Positions 12,832 through 24,270 of a stretch of DNA of 64,000 nucleotides are shown in pieces. The translations under genes were made by a program, and so were the position numbers. The notes under the pieces were generated by a model. That model was not told where the DNA came from. It made no database searches and worked only from the letters and a program-made list of their open reading frames with translations. This stretch comes from Hsuehochloa calcarea (Eukaryota > Streptophyta > Magnoliopsida > Poales > Poaceae), in assembly GCA_036346395.1 (NCBI GenBank), contig CM070615.1, forward strand, positions 2,609,534-2,673,533. Reading direction: 5' to 3'. Each line of letters starts with the position of its first letter. The first letter of the stretch is position 1.

Positions 12832-13060
12832 GTTGGTCTGAACTCTTCTAGACATGGGTGCGATCCCTTTGGCTGCATTCCAGCGCCAGTGTCTTAAACT
12901 CATATCTGAGTTCCAATGGGCTATATAGTACTACATGGTTGTACCAATCACTGCTGATAGCTTGAATGTATTGTCATATGATTAACCTGCAAACGTGATG
13001 TGCTGCCACTACTCCTAGACTATAAATAACATACTGCGTAACTTTGGTGTGATATCTGCA
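12832..13060 (+). other. probable terminal 3'-UTR exon of UBL5
   Basis: This transcript-like sequence follows a strong acceptor and runs towards AATAAC-type signals near 13025. An almost identical copy, including the acceptor, lies at 15630-15858. The locus therefore offers two alternative terminal exons. Confidence 0.4.
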
Positions 13061-13238
13061 GTCTTATATCATGCGATTATATGTCAAGTCCTTTCTGTTT
13101 ATGCTTTGTACTGCATGTCACACGCATCACGCATGCGTCTGCCAATTGCCAAAGCATCTTACGCCCCTGGGGCGTGAGTATAAATCGAATGGAGCTTTGT
13201 TTTTTTGCCCTCTTTTTCCCTTTTTGCGATGGATGGTG

Positions 13239-13239
<1 letters not shown>

Positions 13240-13282
<43 letters not shown>
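13240..13282. repeat. (CT)n(GT)n microsatellite, unit 1
   Basis: A run of CT repeats passes directly into GT repeats. The same tract in unit 2 (16036-16083) has fewer CT and more GT repeats, so it has changed length since the duplication. Confidence 0.9.
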
Positions 13283-14417
13283 CAAACTGTCATATTGAAA
13301 GTTGCACGTCAGTGTTGCAGCATACAAGATCACAAAAAAAGAAGAGTAAATCTTTGCCCTCAGCCCCCAACTATTGTAAAGTCTAATTTTCATCGACTAT
13401 AAAACCGTTCGAATAATACCATCAACTATTAAAACCTGATCAAATGATCCCCTAAGGCCTTGTTTGGCAACTAGGGGAGAAATTCCCCGCGGAAAGTAGT
13501 CTCGGCAGGGATTTGGTTGAGCACCAAATCCACGTGGGGAAACAGACCACTAGGTTAATCAATCCCTTCGGCCTTGTTGGGTTAGGTCACAATCCCGGTT
13601 CATCTTCGTGGATGGGCTCATATTTTAGTTTAAATTCTCGGTCTATCCACTTGGATCCAGGCCGGAAATAGATCTCCTAAACAAGCTCTTCGTGTGTTTG
13701 GCAAGGCCCAGAAAAACCTCACCCAAATTGAAAGAAAAAGTACTAAAAAAACGAATGAAACACTCGTGGTCCACGTAACTCCGCCGACGCCGTCGGACAT
13801 GTAGCACTAATGCTAGGAGACGTGCGATGAAGGTAAGACAACATTTAATTCTCTATTTGATTATAAGGTAAAAATCATAAATAATTAGAGATGCATAAAC
13901 CGATATCAATAGCAGATAACTCATTCTACTTCTAAACATACTCAACAATATGATTATAGCAGAAAAAACTGATCGTATGACTAACTTACAGTCAGGCTTG
14001 ATGAAGAATACAAAACAGTGCAAACTCGATGCAGTACAGGATCGTAGATGTCGCAGTGAAACGCATAGTCGTAGGATGCAGTGCAAAGAGCGGTCGCGCA
14101 GATGCACTGCCCAGAAACCTTATTGTTGTCTCGTGCAGGTGAACTCTGCGACAATGGTTCGGAGATATCCGCTCGCCCTCCTTCCCGGTGCATACCGAGG
14201 AGAAGTGATGGCTTGGTTCGACAGCTCAATTCCTCAGCACAATTGATCAGAGAGTAAGATAGAAAGATGGAATGAATCGATCTTTTTGGTTTGGACGTCT
14301 CCAGATCATTTTTAAGGTCGAGACAATTACTTTCTAGTAACTGCATACTTAAATCATTAGTAACTGCTAATTCAAAATCAGTTAATGGTCATTAAGCAGT
14401 GTTTATTGATCCTGATT

Positions 14418-14745
14418 GTACACTGGTCTACAGTTTCGACCACTGGTCTATAGCTTTGACCAGTGTATTACGACCACACTGGTTTAAGGATCCGACCACT
14501 ATTTTTTACCATATTAGTTTATGCCTTTGACCACAATGGTCTATAGCTTTGACCACATTGTTACGATCACACTAGTCTATGCCTTCGACCACATTGGTCT
14601 AAGGCTTCGATCACATGATTATGCCTTCGACCACATTGGTCTAAGGCTTGACCCAACCGATCTATGCTTCGATCGTCTTGGTCTAAGTCTTGCCGTCTTG
14701 GTCTATGGCTTCAACCATCTTGGTCTAAGGCTTTACATGCTTTAG
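14418..14745. repeat. degenerate minisatellite, unit 1
   Basis: About a dozen tandem units of roughly 22-27 bases follow the pattern GGTCTAWGSCTTCGACCAC. They are regular at the left and disturbed at the right (from about 14640), where the copy in unit 2 is still regular. The open frame through it is a by-product of the repeat. Confidence 0.8.
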
Positions 14746-16035
14746 AATTTTATGAATGAATAGTTATGTTCTGATAATCTTGAATAGTTTCACCTGTGTT
14801 TTGAGTTGTGATTGACCACTCACTGCATTAGGACCTGTTCAATGGTTCAGGTAGTAAAAAGTGTCAATTTGGCTAGTGTCGGAAGTTATACCTAAATGAA
14901 GTGTATAACTGTATACTATCATCATTTGATAGCATGGTGTGGGCCATATGGCATGGATTTGTCATCTTGTGTTCCTTCTGTTTCTGGCTATGCCGATTTA
15001 CCTTATGTTATGTCCATGTTTTTGGGTATTTACTGGGTTAGCATTGTACATGTCCCAGTAAATTACTCACACTTCCCAAGCTCGGTTTACTAGGTTTAGC
15101 ATCAAGCTTGCATTTAGATCTCCTGCTGTCCCGCAGGCTCACTGAAATGTTGGAAGACTCGGATGCTTAGGTTTTTTTTTTCTGTAGTTAGTTTTGAACC
15201 AGACAGGATGGCTTGTTTGGTCATTAAATTTGAATCTAGTCTGCTTATTCATTGAACAGTCCATCTGTAGTGCAATTGCAGATTGGAGAATGATTCTGAA
15301 AAGTTGATCATTCAACATTTTAAACAAACTGGCTAGTTGGTTGATTGTTGATGCTTGAATTTGATAATGTAATATTCTCTTGTGGTTTTCCTTGATATGA
15401 ATATTGTGCCTTCTAGTTGTCCCCTTTTGCTTGATTTATTTCACTGTTCTGCACTTCTGTGTTTCTGAAGAAAAGAATTAAATCTTTCATGCAAGTAGGA
15501 TGTCTTGAAATTATGATATGTTTCACTTTGTTTTCTATGGTTTGCCGAGACCTAATTGATCCCGCTGCTCAAATTTCCATGCTCGTAATCTTTTCATCTT
15601 CACTAATCACTGTTCGATTGCAATGCAGGTTGGTCTGAACTCTTCTAGACATGGGTGCGATCCCTTTGGCTGCATTCCAGCGCCAGTGTCTTAAACTCAT
15701 ATCTGAGTTCCAATGGGCTATATAGTACTACATGGTTGTACCAATCACTGCTGATAGCTTGAATGTATTGTCATATGATTAACCTGCAAACGTGATGTGC
15801 TGCCACTACTCCTAGACTATAAATAACATACTGCGTAACTTTGGTGTGATATCTGCAGTCTTATATCATGCGATTATATGTCAAGTCCTTTCTGTTTATG
15901 CTTTGTACTGCATGTCACACGCATCACGCATGCGTCTGCCAATTGCCAAAGCATCTTACGCCCCTGGGGCGTGAGTATAAATCGAATGGAGCTTTGTTTT
16001 TTTGCCCTCTTTTTCCCTTTTTGCGATGGATGGTG

Positions 16036-16036
16036 T

Positions 16037-16083
<47 letters not shown>
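16036..16083. repeat. (CT)n(GT)n microsatellite, unit 2
   Basis: Counterpart of the tract at 13240-13282, with a shorter CT part and a longer GT part. Confidence 0.9.
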
Positions 16084-16085
<2 letters not shown>

Positions 16086-17220
16086 AACTGTCATATTGAA
16101 AGTTGCACGTCAGTGTTGCAGCATACAAGATCACAAAAAAAGAAGAGTAAATCTTTGCCCTCAGCCCCCAACTATTGTAAAGTCTAATTTTCATCGACTA
16201 TAAAACCGTTCGAATAATACCATCAACTATTAAAACCTGATCAAATGATCCCCTAAGGCCTTGTTTGGCAACTAGGGGAGAAATTCCCCGCGGAAAGTAG
16301 TCTCGGCAGGGATTTGGTTGAGCACCAAATCCACGTGGGGAAACAGACCACTAGGTTAATCAATCCCTTCGGCCTTGTTGGGTTAGGTCACAATCCCAGT
16401 TCATCTTCGTGGATGGGCTCATATTTTAGTTTAAATTCTCGGTCTATCCACTTGGATCCAGGCCGGAAATATAGATCTCCTAAACAAGCTCTTCGTGTGT
16501 TTGGCAAGGCCCAGGAAACCTCACCCAAATTGAAAGAAAAAGTACTAAAAAAACGAATGAAACACTCGTGGTCCACGTAACTCCGCCGACGCCGTCGGAC
16601 ATGTAGCACTAATGCTAGGAGACGTGCGATGAAGGTAAGACAACATTTAATTCTCTATTTGATTATAAGGTAAAAATCATAAATAACTAGAGATGCATAA
16701 ACCGATATCAATAGCAGATAACTCATTCTACTTCTAAACATACTCAACAATATGATTATAGCAGAAAAAACTGATCGTATGACTAACTTACAGTCAGGCT
16801 TGATGAAGAATACAAAACAGTGCAAACTCGATGCAGTACAGGATCGTAGATGTCGCAGTGAAACGCATAGTCGTAGGATGCAGTGCAAAGAGCGGTCGCG
16901 CAGATGCACTGCCCAGAAACCTTATTGTTGTCTCGTGCAGGTGAACTCTGCGACAATGGTTCGGAGATATCCGCTCGCCCTCCTTCCCGGTGCATACCGA
17001 GGAGAAGTGATGGCTTGGTTCGACAGCTCAATTCCTCAACACAATTGATCAGAGAGTAAGATAGAAAGATGGAATGAATGATCTTTTTGGTTTGGACGTC
17101 TCCAGATCATTTTTAAGGTCGAGACAATTACTTTCTAGTAACTGCATACTTAAATCACTAGTAACTGCTAATTCAAAACCAGTTAATGGTCATTAAGCAG
17201 TGTTTATTGATCCTGATTGT

Positions 17221-17540
17221 ACACTGGTCTACAGTTTCGACCACTGGTCTATAGCTTTGACCAGTGTATTACGACCACACTGGTTTAAGGATCCGACCAC
17301 TATTTTTTACCATATTAGTTTATGCCTTTGACCACAATGGTCTATAGCTTTGACCACATTGTTACGATCACACTAGTCTATGCCTTCGACCACATTGGTC
17401 TAAGGCTTCGATCACACTTGATTATGCCTTCGACCACATTGGTCTAAGGCTTCGACCACACTGATCTATGTCTTCGATCGTACTGGTCTAAGTCTTCGAC
17501 CGTACTGGTCTATGGCTTCAACCATACTGGTCTAAGGCTT
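17221..17540. repeat. degenerate minisatellite, unit 2
   Basis: Same array as 14418-14745, but its right part keeps the regular CTTCGACC...ACTGGTCTA pattern. Confidence 0.8.
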
Positions 17541-17570
17541 TACATGCTTTAGAATTTTATGAATGAATAG

Positions 17571-18085
17571 ACCTTTCCACATATGTGCCCAATTCCAACA
17601 TACTAAAGCAAGTTGCCAAATGAGTTATCGACGCACGACGCGGCCGACGATCTAGTGCTTGGCTGGAAAAAGGTCACCTCAAATTGGTCGAAGGGGATGG
17701 CCAGCCACCATATATGGAGCTCCGACGTCGTTGATCTATGTGGAGGCCGCGCATGGACATGGAGGCGATGCCAGACGAGAGAGTCCGCGGACCGCGGCAT
17801 TATTGTGTTCATGCTCCTTGGTACAAGTCTCCACTTCCTCGCTGCTCCTCGACGTCGCCAGCTCCGCCACCCACTCCTGCTTCCTCCAGGCTGCACCTGA
17901 ACGTTGAGGCAATGCTACGACGTCAGAAGGAAGAGGACGCGACGGCGATGTGTCGCGAGTGGAGGAGACATTGTCTACCTTCCTGGCTTGGCTTGTCGCC
18001 TCCTCCCAGTCCCAGCTTGTGGTCATTGTCGCCGCTCACATGGCACAGGCAGTCAACAATGTGGCAACTATGGAGCCATAGCTGA
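17571..18085. other. CpG-rich stretch, no recognised gene
   Basis: Several overlapping open frames of 80-115 codons occur on both strands (17603-18085). The high GC content explains these. None shows a known domain, and no splice-supported structure is evident. Confidence 0.35.
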
Positions 18086-18089
18086 CAGA

Positions 18090-19492
18090 AATCTATTGAA
18101 CTTTAGAGAAGTTCAGAGTTCTGAACTTTTCGGACGAGCTACAGTGTATCTTCAGAGAAGTTCAGAAGAAACAGAGAAACTCACACACACGTTTCTGCCG
18201 CACAACCAACAATGGCTTTTTAGTTTTTTCTTCCTTTTATTGCTGGCTAATTACATGAATCAGTTACATGCGAGTTAGTGGCCCGATCTTCTCTCGGGAT
18301 CATTCCATGATCCGAACGAATCGGTCCACCGAAAACCAACATGCCGGGTGATCGAGACTAGGCTTGGAGAGCTGAGGTCCAGAACGATCGACGATGCCGG
18401 GTGAGGTCAATGTACTCAAGCGTGGTACAAGATGAACAAAGGTGACCTATTGGCTAATCCGAGGCGCAAGATGGCGCAAGGTGTAGCTAGTTAGGTCAAG
18501 GGGAGATAAAGACAGCGCATTAAAATGCGTGTGTATGTGTTCCGCTTGTTTTGAGCCTTAACGGAGCCCAATTGAGTCAAACTTCTAGAAGATCTAAGCG
18601 TCCACTATAAATAGGGGAGGGAGGTGGCTGCACCTCCTCTTCGTCTCTTTTGCTATTTTTGTAAACCCTAATTTTTTTAGAGAGAGCTTTTGTGGAGGCT
18701 AGGGTTCTAGAGATTTTGATGTGATTTTTGTGCTCTTAGATTGGGCATTATCCTCCATTGATGGAGATGCTATAAGCCCATAACATATCAAATCAATCAA
18801 AGGAAAGTTTGATCAATGTTTTGTCTCATTGCGTTCTTTCTCTATATTTGATGATTTTGGGTCTTTCTTTGATCCGCGGGTTTTTGATTGAATTCTCCAC
18901 GTGATATAGCTTGCTGTGACATGTGGGAACATACCTAAGATTATCTTGATCATCAATCACCCACGAGCAAATTTTTGAATCAAGTTTTCATTTTGACCCG
19001 GTTTTGAACCCTTCTTCAATCTAACAGAAAAGGATCGCTATTCTTCCAAGAATTATCACAATCTTCGATTGGAATAGGTTCCTGATATCATAGAGAAGGT
19101 GTGTTGTTTCATCAAGTTTGAATTAGTAGATCAAAAGTTTCATCTATTTGCAACTTTGTCATCGGGCTGTTTCTGTTCTGTTCTTCATGCCGTCGGTCAG
19201 ACCGGCCAGAGTGACCGGTCAAACCGGCAGGCAATCGGTCCGACCGCCAGTGACACAGCGGTCCGACCGACAGTGCAATGATTTGCTTTAATCTTTGTTG
19301 ATTTTGTCGTATTGCTTAGGGGTTTATATTGGATTCAATATTAGTTTTCTGCTGTACTGATATACTGATCTTCATAACTTCCATAACTACTGGAGTGAAA
19401 TTTATGTTGAATCCATTATTTGTGAAAAAGTGAGCGTACTCCTATTCACTCCCCTCTAGTCGCCTTTTCGATCCAACAGAAACAAAACTAAA
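18090..19492 (+). mobile_element. LTR-like sequence, probably copia
   Basis: A TATA box (CTATAAATAGG, about 18605) lies about 50 bases upstream of a leader-like start of transcription. The block contains repeated ACCGGTC/GACCG motifs (19190-19275). It ends in ...CTCTAGTCGCCTTTTCGATCCAACA, a frequent right end of grass copia LTRs. No primer-binding site follows and I find no convincing target duplication, so the left edge is approximate. It is a solo LTR or a fragment. Confidence 0.4.
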
Positions 19493-19615
19493 ACCATCGA
19501 GGCAAAAGTACCAGCCTTACTTTTCTATATCACTAGGACTATAAATACTCTTAGTTCTTCGAAACAAATCACTTCAGCTCTCTTTTTTTTCTTTTTCTTT
19601 TAAGACCCTTCCTGA

Positions 19616-19850
19616 TTATCCAAGTCGAAGGTATGACATGATTTTAGCAATCCTGTCAAGCACAGAACCATCCATACTGACAGTAATCATCTCCTGCAGA
19701 AGAAAGAAGAATGTTGAAAAAGACAGGGTTATAAGAAACTTCAACATGGTATATGTCACATTGTCATAATACCTCTGGAACAGGGCAAGCAACTTTGCTC
19801 CTGTGAAGAGTTGTCGGAATATCGTTGGTAATTCCATCCTCCTCGTTGGA
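19616..19850 (-). pseudogene. possible two-exon 3' end of an unidentified gene
   Basis: On the minus strand an open stretch ending ...KVACPVPE (about 19773-19850) is followed by a GT donor, about 79 bases of intron ending TTCTGCAG, and a second open stretch starting EMITVSMDGSVLD (19616-19694), which ends at a stop. The two join in frame. I do not recognise the product. No clear upstream exons were found at 19850-21450, so this may be a remnant. Confidence 0.3.
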
Positions 19851-21454
19851 TTAAATGAAATTTATTACTCTGCTCTCTAAAATCAATAGTTCAGACCAAA
19901 ACAGGAAATGATGAACCAAAAGACTGAATGCAAACAACAAAACTTGACAATACTGGGCATGTCATGACTCATGAGAATAGGCTATGCAAACACCTCTATT
20001 CTTATTCTCAAAAAATCTTTGGAAAGGATAGATATAGGCATCTAGCAAATAAAAACATCATGCACCCAAACAATGAGCCACTGATGATTTCTGGCTTGTG
20101 ATTGCCCTAATGGAACATGGGTATAGAGAAGGTACTGTGTATAGCAATCCTTGAGGCCATGATGCATCGCAACCACAGTTTAAATTTGCACGACATACAA
20201 ATCATTGCGTGAAATGTATAATAGTAAATTAATACTATACTAGCATTTGCATATAAAGGAAACTTATAAAATTGGAAGGGTTTGGCTTTGTTAGGTTTGG
20301 TAATTTATTTCTCTTTTTGTGTGCATATTATGTAGTGGAAGCAAGAACTTACGCAAATTGATTGAATTACACTTCAGGCGATGAGAGCGGAAGGAAAAAC
20401 ACATAGTATGTATCATCGAATGAAACATAATCATGCATTACATATACCAGAAAAACTAACAAAATGATGACATAAGCGTGATATCATTTACATGATAGCA
20501 TAGAATAAAAAGCCTAAAAGTTGAAATAGCAATACCTTTTTTAACAATATAGCAACATTATGTTTACCGAAGATGAACACTGATGATATTATATGCATAG
20601 CTCATTTCTATGAAGGAAAATGGGGAAGAGCTAATGCCTCTAATTTACACTTTACACTGCATGACTATTTTGTCTACAAATGAAATGTGTTATAATCACC
20701 CCCATAATGTAACTAAAGCACATGAAAGCACTAAACATGGGAAATTTTGAAGGGCGATACCACATTGTAAATAAATGTCATCCGACCAGGAAGAAACACT
20801 TCGTTCGCCTTTATTATGCTCTGTGGCTTTTTGATCCATTGGTAGACAGACTGCAATCAACGAATAATGACAATTAATGTCCATATTATATTACATTATC
20901 CTTAACGTGTGAAGCAAAAATCAAGTCGCTGATAAGCTTAAAAAATACACATTTGCAGTTGCAGTGCGGAATGAGACTGCCTGGTCTTCTTTTGTTGCCC
21001 TGTACGACAAAAGTGAAACATATGTAGTACACTCCTAAAATAAGTGCATCCAGAGTAAGGACTAAGGACAGGAGGCCATACTTTCATATTGCTACAGCTC
21101 AAATCAAGAGATGCAAAAATATTGCATTTATTGTTTCATTCTAACACAAGGTGGTGCTAATGATAGTGCTGAGTGCAGACAATGATGTACCAGAAATAAT
21201 GTTTGGCTCAGAATTGATTTTACAGCCACTCTAAAGCAAATATTCCATTCTTGATCCTCCAAAATAGAAACAGAAGACATTAATCAAACATCAACTAGCA
21301 TACCCAACAACTCAGTTTGCATAATGGCTTCAGGAAAATAGGTTGGTAAAAACTGTGAAGAATTACAAGAGATATAAATGAAAAATATTACTGGATGCAG
21401 AACCCTTTTATTGTACAGTATTCATTTCTAACAGAAACAGGATATTGTCCACCA
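19851..21454. other. AT-rich intergenic DNA
   Basis: No convincing coding region. Short minus-strand open pieces with splice-like borders (near 20720-20850 and 20930-21000) could be further remnants of the gene suggested at 19616-19850, but I cannot connect them. Confidence 0.3.
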
Positions 21455-21466
21455 CAAGAAACTCCT

Positions 21467-21665
21467 ATCTAATCCTCTCGTGTACCTCTTGCTTTGAATG
21501 GGTTTGTATGTGATTTGTGTTCTCTATGACCACCCATCATGGCTTTATATAGTGCCCCAAATTCTCCTCCAAATGGAAGTAGAAATCCTAATCCTAATAG
21601 GATTAAGATAGGAATCCTTGTAAAACACATCTCCAAGTCCTAGTGGTTAGGATATGAGTGGGGTC
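21467..21665 (-). mobile_element. inverted partial copia-type LTR
   Basis: Its reverse complement matches 22668-22895 at roughly three-quarters identity. Both share the blocks TAGGATTTCTA, ATATAAAG (a TATA box), GGTCATAGAGAACACAAATC and ACGAGAGGATTAGAT. The pair is in opposite orientation, so it is not a normal 5'/3' LTR pair. Confidence 0.6.
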
Positions 21666-21699
21666 TTCAATGGTATCTAATGTGCACGATTCGATGAAG

Positions 21700-22251
21700 A
21701 TAACGCCGGCATTGAAGAGCTTTGCAGGCGCGACCATGGCGGGCAGGGGTGGCAGCGAGAGTTGGAAGAAGGTGGCCTGACAGGTAGACCCCGGCAGGCA
21801 ACGAGTGGGAGAGAGGGAAGCTGGGTCGAGGGCGCGGAGGGAGGTGGCCTGGCATGGGGAGTTGGGCTGGCAACACAACTGGGCCGAGTGGAGAGAGGAG
21901 GAGGAGGTGGGCCGGCGTGGGCGTGGGAGAAAAGAAAAAGAGAAGAGAAGAGGGCTGAACCGAAAAAGGAAGAAATGGGCCGAGGGAGGAAGATTTCGAC
22001 CCGAGCGGAAGTTAGAGATTTTAAATAGATTTACAAATTTTGGAAATACAGGAAATCCAATAGGACTTTAGAAAATATCAAATAAAGTTCAGAAATTTTT
22101 GAAACATTCACAGAAATTCCCTGAGGTATTTTGAACTTATAAAAATTATTTTAAAATCCAAAAAAAATCAAAAAACTTTTAAATTTTAGAAAATCCAAGA
22201 AAATAATATTTTAATAGTTTTACTCCAAAAATAAAAACTTGGGATGTTACA
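21700..22251 (-). mobile_element. gypsy-type LTR end, reverse orientation
   Basis: The right edge ...TTGGGATGTTACA is the reverse complement of TGTAACATCCCAA, the start of many large grass LTRs. The left part is GC-rich, purine-rich and free of recognised genes. It sits between the two inverted copia-type LTR pieces. The left boundary is approximate. Confidence 0.35.
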
Positions 22252-22656
22252 ATACTCAGATCTCATATGCAATTTTGTGCGAAACAACAAAGATGGTTGC
22301 AAAATCTAGCAAGTACGAAGACGAAGGTGTGGGCTCTTAAAAGAAGAAAGACGTGGTGGGATGAACCATGTGGAGCTCGGACGCGATACAAACCTATGGT
22401 ATAGAAGGTTGTAGGAACAAGAAGTGTGGTTAACCAAACTACACAACAAATGAGCTCTCAGGTAGAGGGTCTAGGTAGGCTAGACTGGTCATCGACACGT
22501 ATATTGCGGTGATGTGCATAGCCCCTGTGGTGGGAGCACTCCCAAAGGTGGGAAGAAAATTTTTAAAAAATGGAAAAACAAAAATAACGGCGTCGATTTT
22601 GAGCAAATTTTTAGAGGAGCATGGTGGCTTCAATAGATAGGAGTTAAAGTGGAGAT

Positions 22657-22990
22657 TGTTGAGTATAGGTGAATCATATCCTAATCACCTAGAACTAAGA
22701 TATTCTAATCTCCTAAGACTAGGAGATGTGTTCTACGAGAATTTATATTTTAATTCTATTAGGACTAGGATTTCTATTTCTTTTTAGAGTAGAACTAGAG
22801 AGCATTATATAAAGTTGTGAGAGGTGGTCATAGAGAACACAAATCACAAACCAAATTATCCAAAGAAAAAGGTATACGAGAGGATTAGATTCTTTAGTAC
22901 TAAATTCTTGCATAGAGTAAGGATACGATGATCAAAAAATTAGAGAGGGTTGTGAGAACGACACTCTTGGTACTCTTTTGAGGTTGTTCT
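22657..22990 (+). mobile_element. 3' LTR of a degraded copia element
   Basis: A polypurine-like tract (AAAGTGGAGAT, 22646-22656) leads directly into TGTTGAGTATAGG, the usual junction of copia internal sequence and 3' LTR. A TATA box lies at about 22806. The internal part to the left (about 22252-22656) shows no readable pol domains. The right end of the LTR is not certain. Confidence 0.5.
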
Positions 22991-23506
22991 TAAAGAATTT
23001 AAGATTGAATTCGTCATCTTTCTCTCTCGCCGTGATTAATTATTTAATCGCCGTTTCTCTGCAAGATTCATCCGATCTAAGAATATTGCCGAAAAAAAGG
23101 ATACCAAAATATAACACAATCTACCCGGAAAAAGCTACCAATAAGCACGAACTTGCCGTCGAACAGAGATCAAATGTGGGGAAAGCAAAAACCGCACGAA
23201 ATTAGGCGACGAAACGGCACTAATTTAGCCCCTGAATGCACGAAATTGGGGAAAACCCAAGCAACGCAACACAACCACGCGCTGCACGCAACAAAAATGT
23301 CGAGACTAGGCTAAAATCGCATCAAATACACCCCGAAACAACACCAACATGGGATTGAAAAGCGCGAACTTAGAGGAAAGTAACCGAAAGGCAAGGCGGA
23401 ACGAACACGCCCACACGCGCGCGAGAGCACACATACATACACACACGAACAACTAATGTAGTTTCGGGGACGAGACGAGAGGGGATGGAGAGGAGGCGGC
23501 GTACAC
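22991..23506. other. sequence between LTR debris and DMC1-like exon
   Basis: If the DMC1-like exon at 23507-23583 belonged to an intact gene, its second exon should lie in this stretch or to the left. I see no frame resembling the DMC1 helix-hairpin-helix region or the Walker A motif here or back to 19500. Several open frames arise from GC-rich sequence only. Confidence 0.4.
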
Positions 23507-23583
23507 TTGTCGATGGACTCGAAGCACTCCTCCTCCTCCTCAACCCTGTGGGCCTCCATGAGCTGGAGCTGTCCGCTCGCCAT
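23507..23583 (-). pseudogene. DMC1: isolated first coding exon of DMC1-like recombinase
   Basis: The exon starts MASGQLQLMEAHRV and continues EEEEECFESID plus two bases of a Lys codon, then a GT donor (GTGTACG). The block RVEEEEECFESIDK is characteristic of the N-terminus of grass DMC1, the meiosis-specific RecA-family strand-exchange protein. No later exon is found downstream on the minus strand: there is no sequence for the helix-hairpin-helix, for the Walker A motif GEFRSGKTQ, or for the C-terminus. The start also looks shortened compared with the usual grass N-terminus. I read this as a truncated or displaced gene copy. It lies head to head with the NAC gene, about 690 bases away. Confidence 0.6.
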
Positions 23584-24083
23584 CTGCACGGACCGGCGCG
23601 CCTGCGGTGAGATGGACCGATCGGAGGAGAAGATGTTAAGCGCAAAAGCGCACCAGGAAACAGAAAGCGACGACGGCGAGTGGAAGCGGGGAGGAGACCT
23701 GTACGAGGCGGAGGTGGCGGAGTCGGGCTGGGACCTGCGGAGAAGGAAGCGGAGGCGAGACTGGAGGAGGCAGGTGGGGTTGTGTCTCGTGATCGTCTCG
23801 TGTGCCGGTGCGTGGATCGCTGCGGCTGCAAGGTCGTGGTATTCCAAGCCCTTATGGCTGTGGGAGCAGCTTGGGCCGGCTCGTCCTACCGTTGGGCCGG
23901 GATGAACAGGTGGGCCTTGCCACCCAGCCCAACACCATCGTTGCCTAGTCGACTTCAAAATTTGCACGGGAAACACACGAGAATAGGAGTGTCCAGCATC
24001 AAGTAATCCCCAACCCAACCTTGCATAAACAGAAACTAATTACAACTAGTAGCAATAGTGTCACCAGCATTACAACTCTCTCC

Positions 24084-24095
24084 GCTATTTAAACT
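24084..24095 (+). promoter_or_regulatory. possible TATA element of the NAC gene
   Basis: CTATTTAAACTG lies about 180 bases upstream of the NAC start codon, which is a plausible spacing. A run of TATATTTATATATATA at 24110-24130 is an alternative. Inference from motif only. Confidence 0.3.
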
Positions 24096-24270
24096 GCTTT
24101 ACCACTATGCCATATATATTTATATATATATTTCTGTCGCTTGTAATAACAATTAATTACATGCGGCCAGTTGATCTCTCTCGGTCCTCTGCGCGCACCT
24201 GGCATCCTTTTCTTTCTCTCTGGGGTCCGATCGATCGGCCGATCAGCCAGCGTGCCGGTTCGATCATTCA

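Larger units (their letters stand above)
11966..14763. repeat. tandem duplication 2, unit 1
   Basis: It runs from TTATGTTCTGATAATC at 11966 to ...GAATGAATAG at 14763 and recurs directly at 14764-17570. It spans the end of the putative UBL5 3'-UTR intron, its acceptor and terminal exon, a (CT)n(GT)n tract, and a decayed minisatellite. Most of the sequence is almost identical between units. The differences lie in the dinucleotide tract and the minisatellite. Confidence 0.93.
14764..17570. repeat. tandem duplication 2, unit 2
   Basis: Second unit of the 2.8-kb direct duplication. It ends at GAATGAATAG (17561-17570), followed by unique ACCTTTCCAC. It contains a second copy of the UBL5-type acceptor and terminal exon (15630-15858) but no copy of the UBL5 coding exon. 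Confidence 0.93.

Noticed and set aside
14418..14745. Regularly spaced repeats that might suggest a CRISPR array
   Set aside because: Units of about 22-27 bases are contiguous and degenerate, with no unique spacers, and the genome is a plant. It is a minisatellite.
15630..15858. Second UBL5 gene
   Set aside because: Only the 3'-UTR part is duplicated. No second coding exon is present in 14764-17570.
23311..24018. 235-codon minus-strand frame around the DMC1-like exon
   Set aside because: Only residues matching the DMC1 exon look conserved. The rest is GC-rich read-through across the exon borders.
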